Under the pieces are notes generated by a model. It had not been told where the DNA came from and made no database searches. It saw nothing but the letters and a program-made list of their open reading frames with translations. The position numbers were made by a program, and so were the translations under genes. 64,000 nt of DNA from Chitinophagaceae bacterium. Lineage in GTDB: Bacteria; Bacteroidota; Bacteroidia; Chitinophagales; Chitinophagaceae. The stretch spans positions 186,001 through 250,000 of the forward strand of contig JAGXRG010000026.1 of NCBI GenBank assembly GCA_018335935.1, in the 5' to 3' direction. Shown here in pieces: positions 63,004 through 64,000 of this stretch. Each line of letters begins with the position of its first letter. Within the stretch, counting starts at the first letter, position 1.

Positions 63004-64000
63004 TTAATTATTTTCTACTTGATTGATTTTATTTTTTTCAGCTATTACTTCAGCTAATTTTTTATTGGCTTCAATTTTCAACTCTTCTATAGTTGAGTTT
63101 TCAGCAATACTTTTAAAAGTTGCTTCAGCATTAAACCAATCATTTTGCTTGAAATAAATATCACCTAAAAGCAAATAACTTTTCACTAACCAATAATTAT
63201 AAGAACCGAATTTCTTGATACAATCAAAAGCATTTTTTTCAGCTTCCTTTAAATTATTTTGTAAGAAATTGATTTCAGCTATTCTATAATTAGCTTCAGC
63301 ACTGTATTCTGTTTTTCCAAGAGATAAAACTTGTTTATATGCAATTAAAGCATCATCGAGTTTATCATTATCTTGATACTGTTTAGCAATAATTAGGTTT
63401 GCCATCATTTTATCATCGGTTGCAATTCCACTTTCTAATAATAATTCTTTGGCATTAGTAAATGCATTAGACCAATTTTTTAATTTATACTGACATCTTA
63501 ATAAACCACGCATTGCTTCTAACCTATTCTCTTGTTGTGTTGCTATTTTTTTGGTAATGCTAAAATATTTTTCTCCTTCACTGTAATTAGCTTGTTCAAA
63601 ATAATAGATCCTAGCTGTTTGTAAAGCACTTCTTTCAGCATAATCATTTGGTGCTTTATTAATAACAAAATCATAGCCATTTAAGGCCTGTGTAAACATT
63701 TTTTTATTGTAATACATTTCTGCTAATAAGAAATGAGCATTCAAATTAAATTTTCCTTCAGGATAATTTTTTAAATAACTATTTAATCCACTCATTGCAT
63801 TTGCTGTATCTAATGCCTGAAATCTTAAATAAGCAGCTGTATAGTTTAACGAATCTTCTTCACTATATGAAATGGCTTTACCATTTTGCTTCATAAAGTT
63901 CACAAATGCATTGGCCTGTTGCTTTTCTATAAAAATATTTCTGATATATTCAATTGAGTTATCAGATTCAACTGTATTGGGATATTCTTTAGTTAGAATT
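63004..64000 (-). CDS. TPR-repeat protein, 5' end outside window
   Basis: The frame stays open to the window edge, so the start lies beyond 64000; a GTG at 63903 is internal. The visible part has multiple tetratricopeptide-type helices: YFEQANYSEGEKYFSI, LIAYKQVLSLGKTEYSAEANYRIAEINFLQNNLKEAEKNA, and LLGDIYFKQNDWFNAEATFKSIAENS. Upstream in-frame text reads KEYPNTVESDNSIEYIRN. Probably periplasmic or outer-membrane-associated, partnering the barrel protein gene that follows. Confidence 0.82.
   Translation of the reverse strand, partial: ILTKEYPNTVESDNSIEYIRNIFIEKQQANAFVNFMKQNGKAISYSEEDSLNYTAAYLRFQALDTANAMSGLNSYLKNYPEGKFNLNAHFLLAEMYYNKKMFTQALNGYDFVINKAPNDYAERSALQTARIYYFEQANYSEGEKYFSITKKIATQQENRLEAMRGLLRCQYKLKNWSNAFTNAKELLLESGIATDDKMMANLIIAKQYQDNDKLDDALIAYKQVLSLGKTEYSAEANYRIAEINFLQNNLKEAEKNAFDCIKKFGSYNYWLVKSYLLLGDIYFKQNDWFNAEATFKSIAENSTIEELKIEANKKLAEVIAEKNKINQVENN

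Overview
The window is A+T-rich (about one third G+C by eye) chromosomal DNA of a Bacteroidota bacterium, most like the Chitinophagaceae/Chitinophagales. The grounds are: TonB-dependent receptors with N-terminal carboxypeptidase-regulatory-like domains, lipoproteins with short lipoboxes, a CCDC81-type HU protein, an AmgK-like kinase fused to a RapZ C-terminal domain, the Bacteroidota promoter -7 box TAnnTTTG (best with a TTTG -33 box before rpsJ and before the lipoprotein at 55519), and almost no Shine-Dalgarno (SD) sequences. There is no prophage, CRISPR array, transposase, rRNA or tRNA gene that I can see.

Layout. 1-9.2 kb: the end of a NarL-type sensor kinase with its LuxR-type regulator, two exported proteins of unknown role, two TonB-dependent receptors, a perfect bidirectional terminator and a small lipoprotein. 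9.3-17.5 kb (minus strand): a methyltransferase, a hicBA toxin-antitoxin pair sitting between the true 3' end of dxs and a degraded copy of that 3' end, then dxs, rocD, another methyltransferase, a membrane protein, folA, thyA and a secreted protein. 17.6-20.8 kb (plus): mrp, rnhA and a C-terminal processing protease. 20.8-23.5 kb (minus): a three-gene unit of an amino-sugar-kinase-like/RapZ-C fusion, a sugar-1-phosphate nucleotidyltransferase and a GNAT acetyltransferase. 23.7-27.6 kb (plus): a pyruvate/2-oxoacid dehydrogenase E2 with two lipoyl domains, and an exported protein with seven PELAPIE-like repeats.

27.6-40.3 kb (minus): the S10-spc ribosomal cluster from rpsJ to secY and map. rpmD, only 59 codons long, is included. 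The usual str genes upstream (rpsL, rpsG, fusA) and infA-rpmJ-rpsM-rpsK-rpsD-rpoA-rplQ downstream are not here. Spacers between the ribosomal genes are long (26-91 bp) and built from short imperfect repeats and hairpins. A strong intrinsic terminator separates rplO from secY, and another separates secY from map. A 301-bp structured leader separates rpsJ from rplC.

40.8-52.7 kb: topA, sucD, an MFS exporter, an SGNH hydrolase, an MbnP-like protein, an MscS channel and dnaE. 52.9-57.5 kb: a run of small, mostly membrane or exported accessory genes, with a REP/MITE-like inverted-repeat element and long leader hairpins. 57.5-60.7 kb: a sugar uptake unit (FucP-type MFS transporter plus a ROK kinase lacking the family's zinc cysteines) and a half-size TauE/SafE protein. 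60.7-64 kb (minus): a TPR protein (cut by the window edge), an outer-membrane barrel protein and a tail-anchored HU-like protein in one operon.

The leads most worth following are the kinase/RapZ-C/nucleotidyltransferase unit, the dxs-tail duplication around hicBA, the rplC leader, and the rplX leader, which has an exceptional SD in an SD-poor genome.
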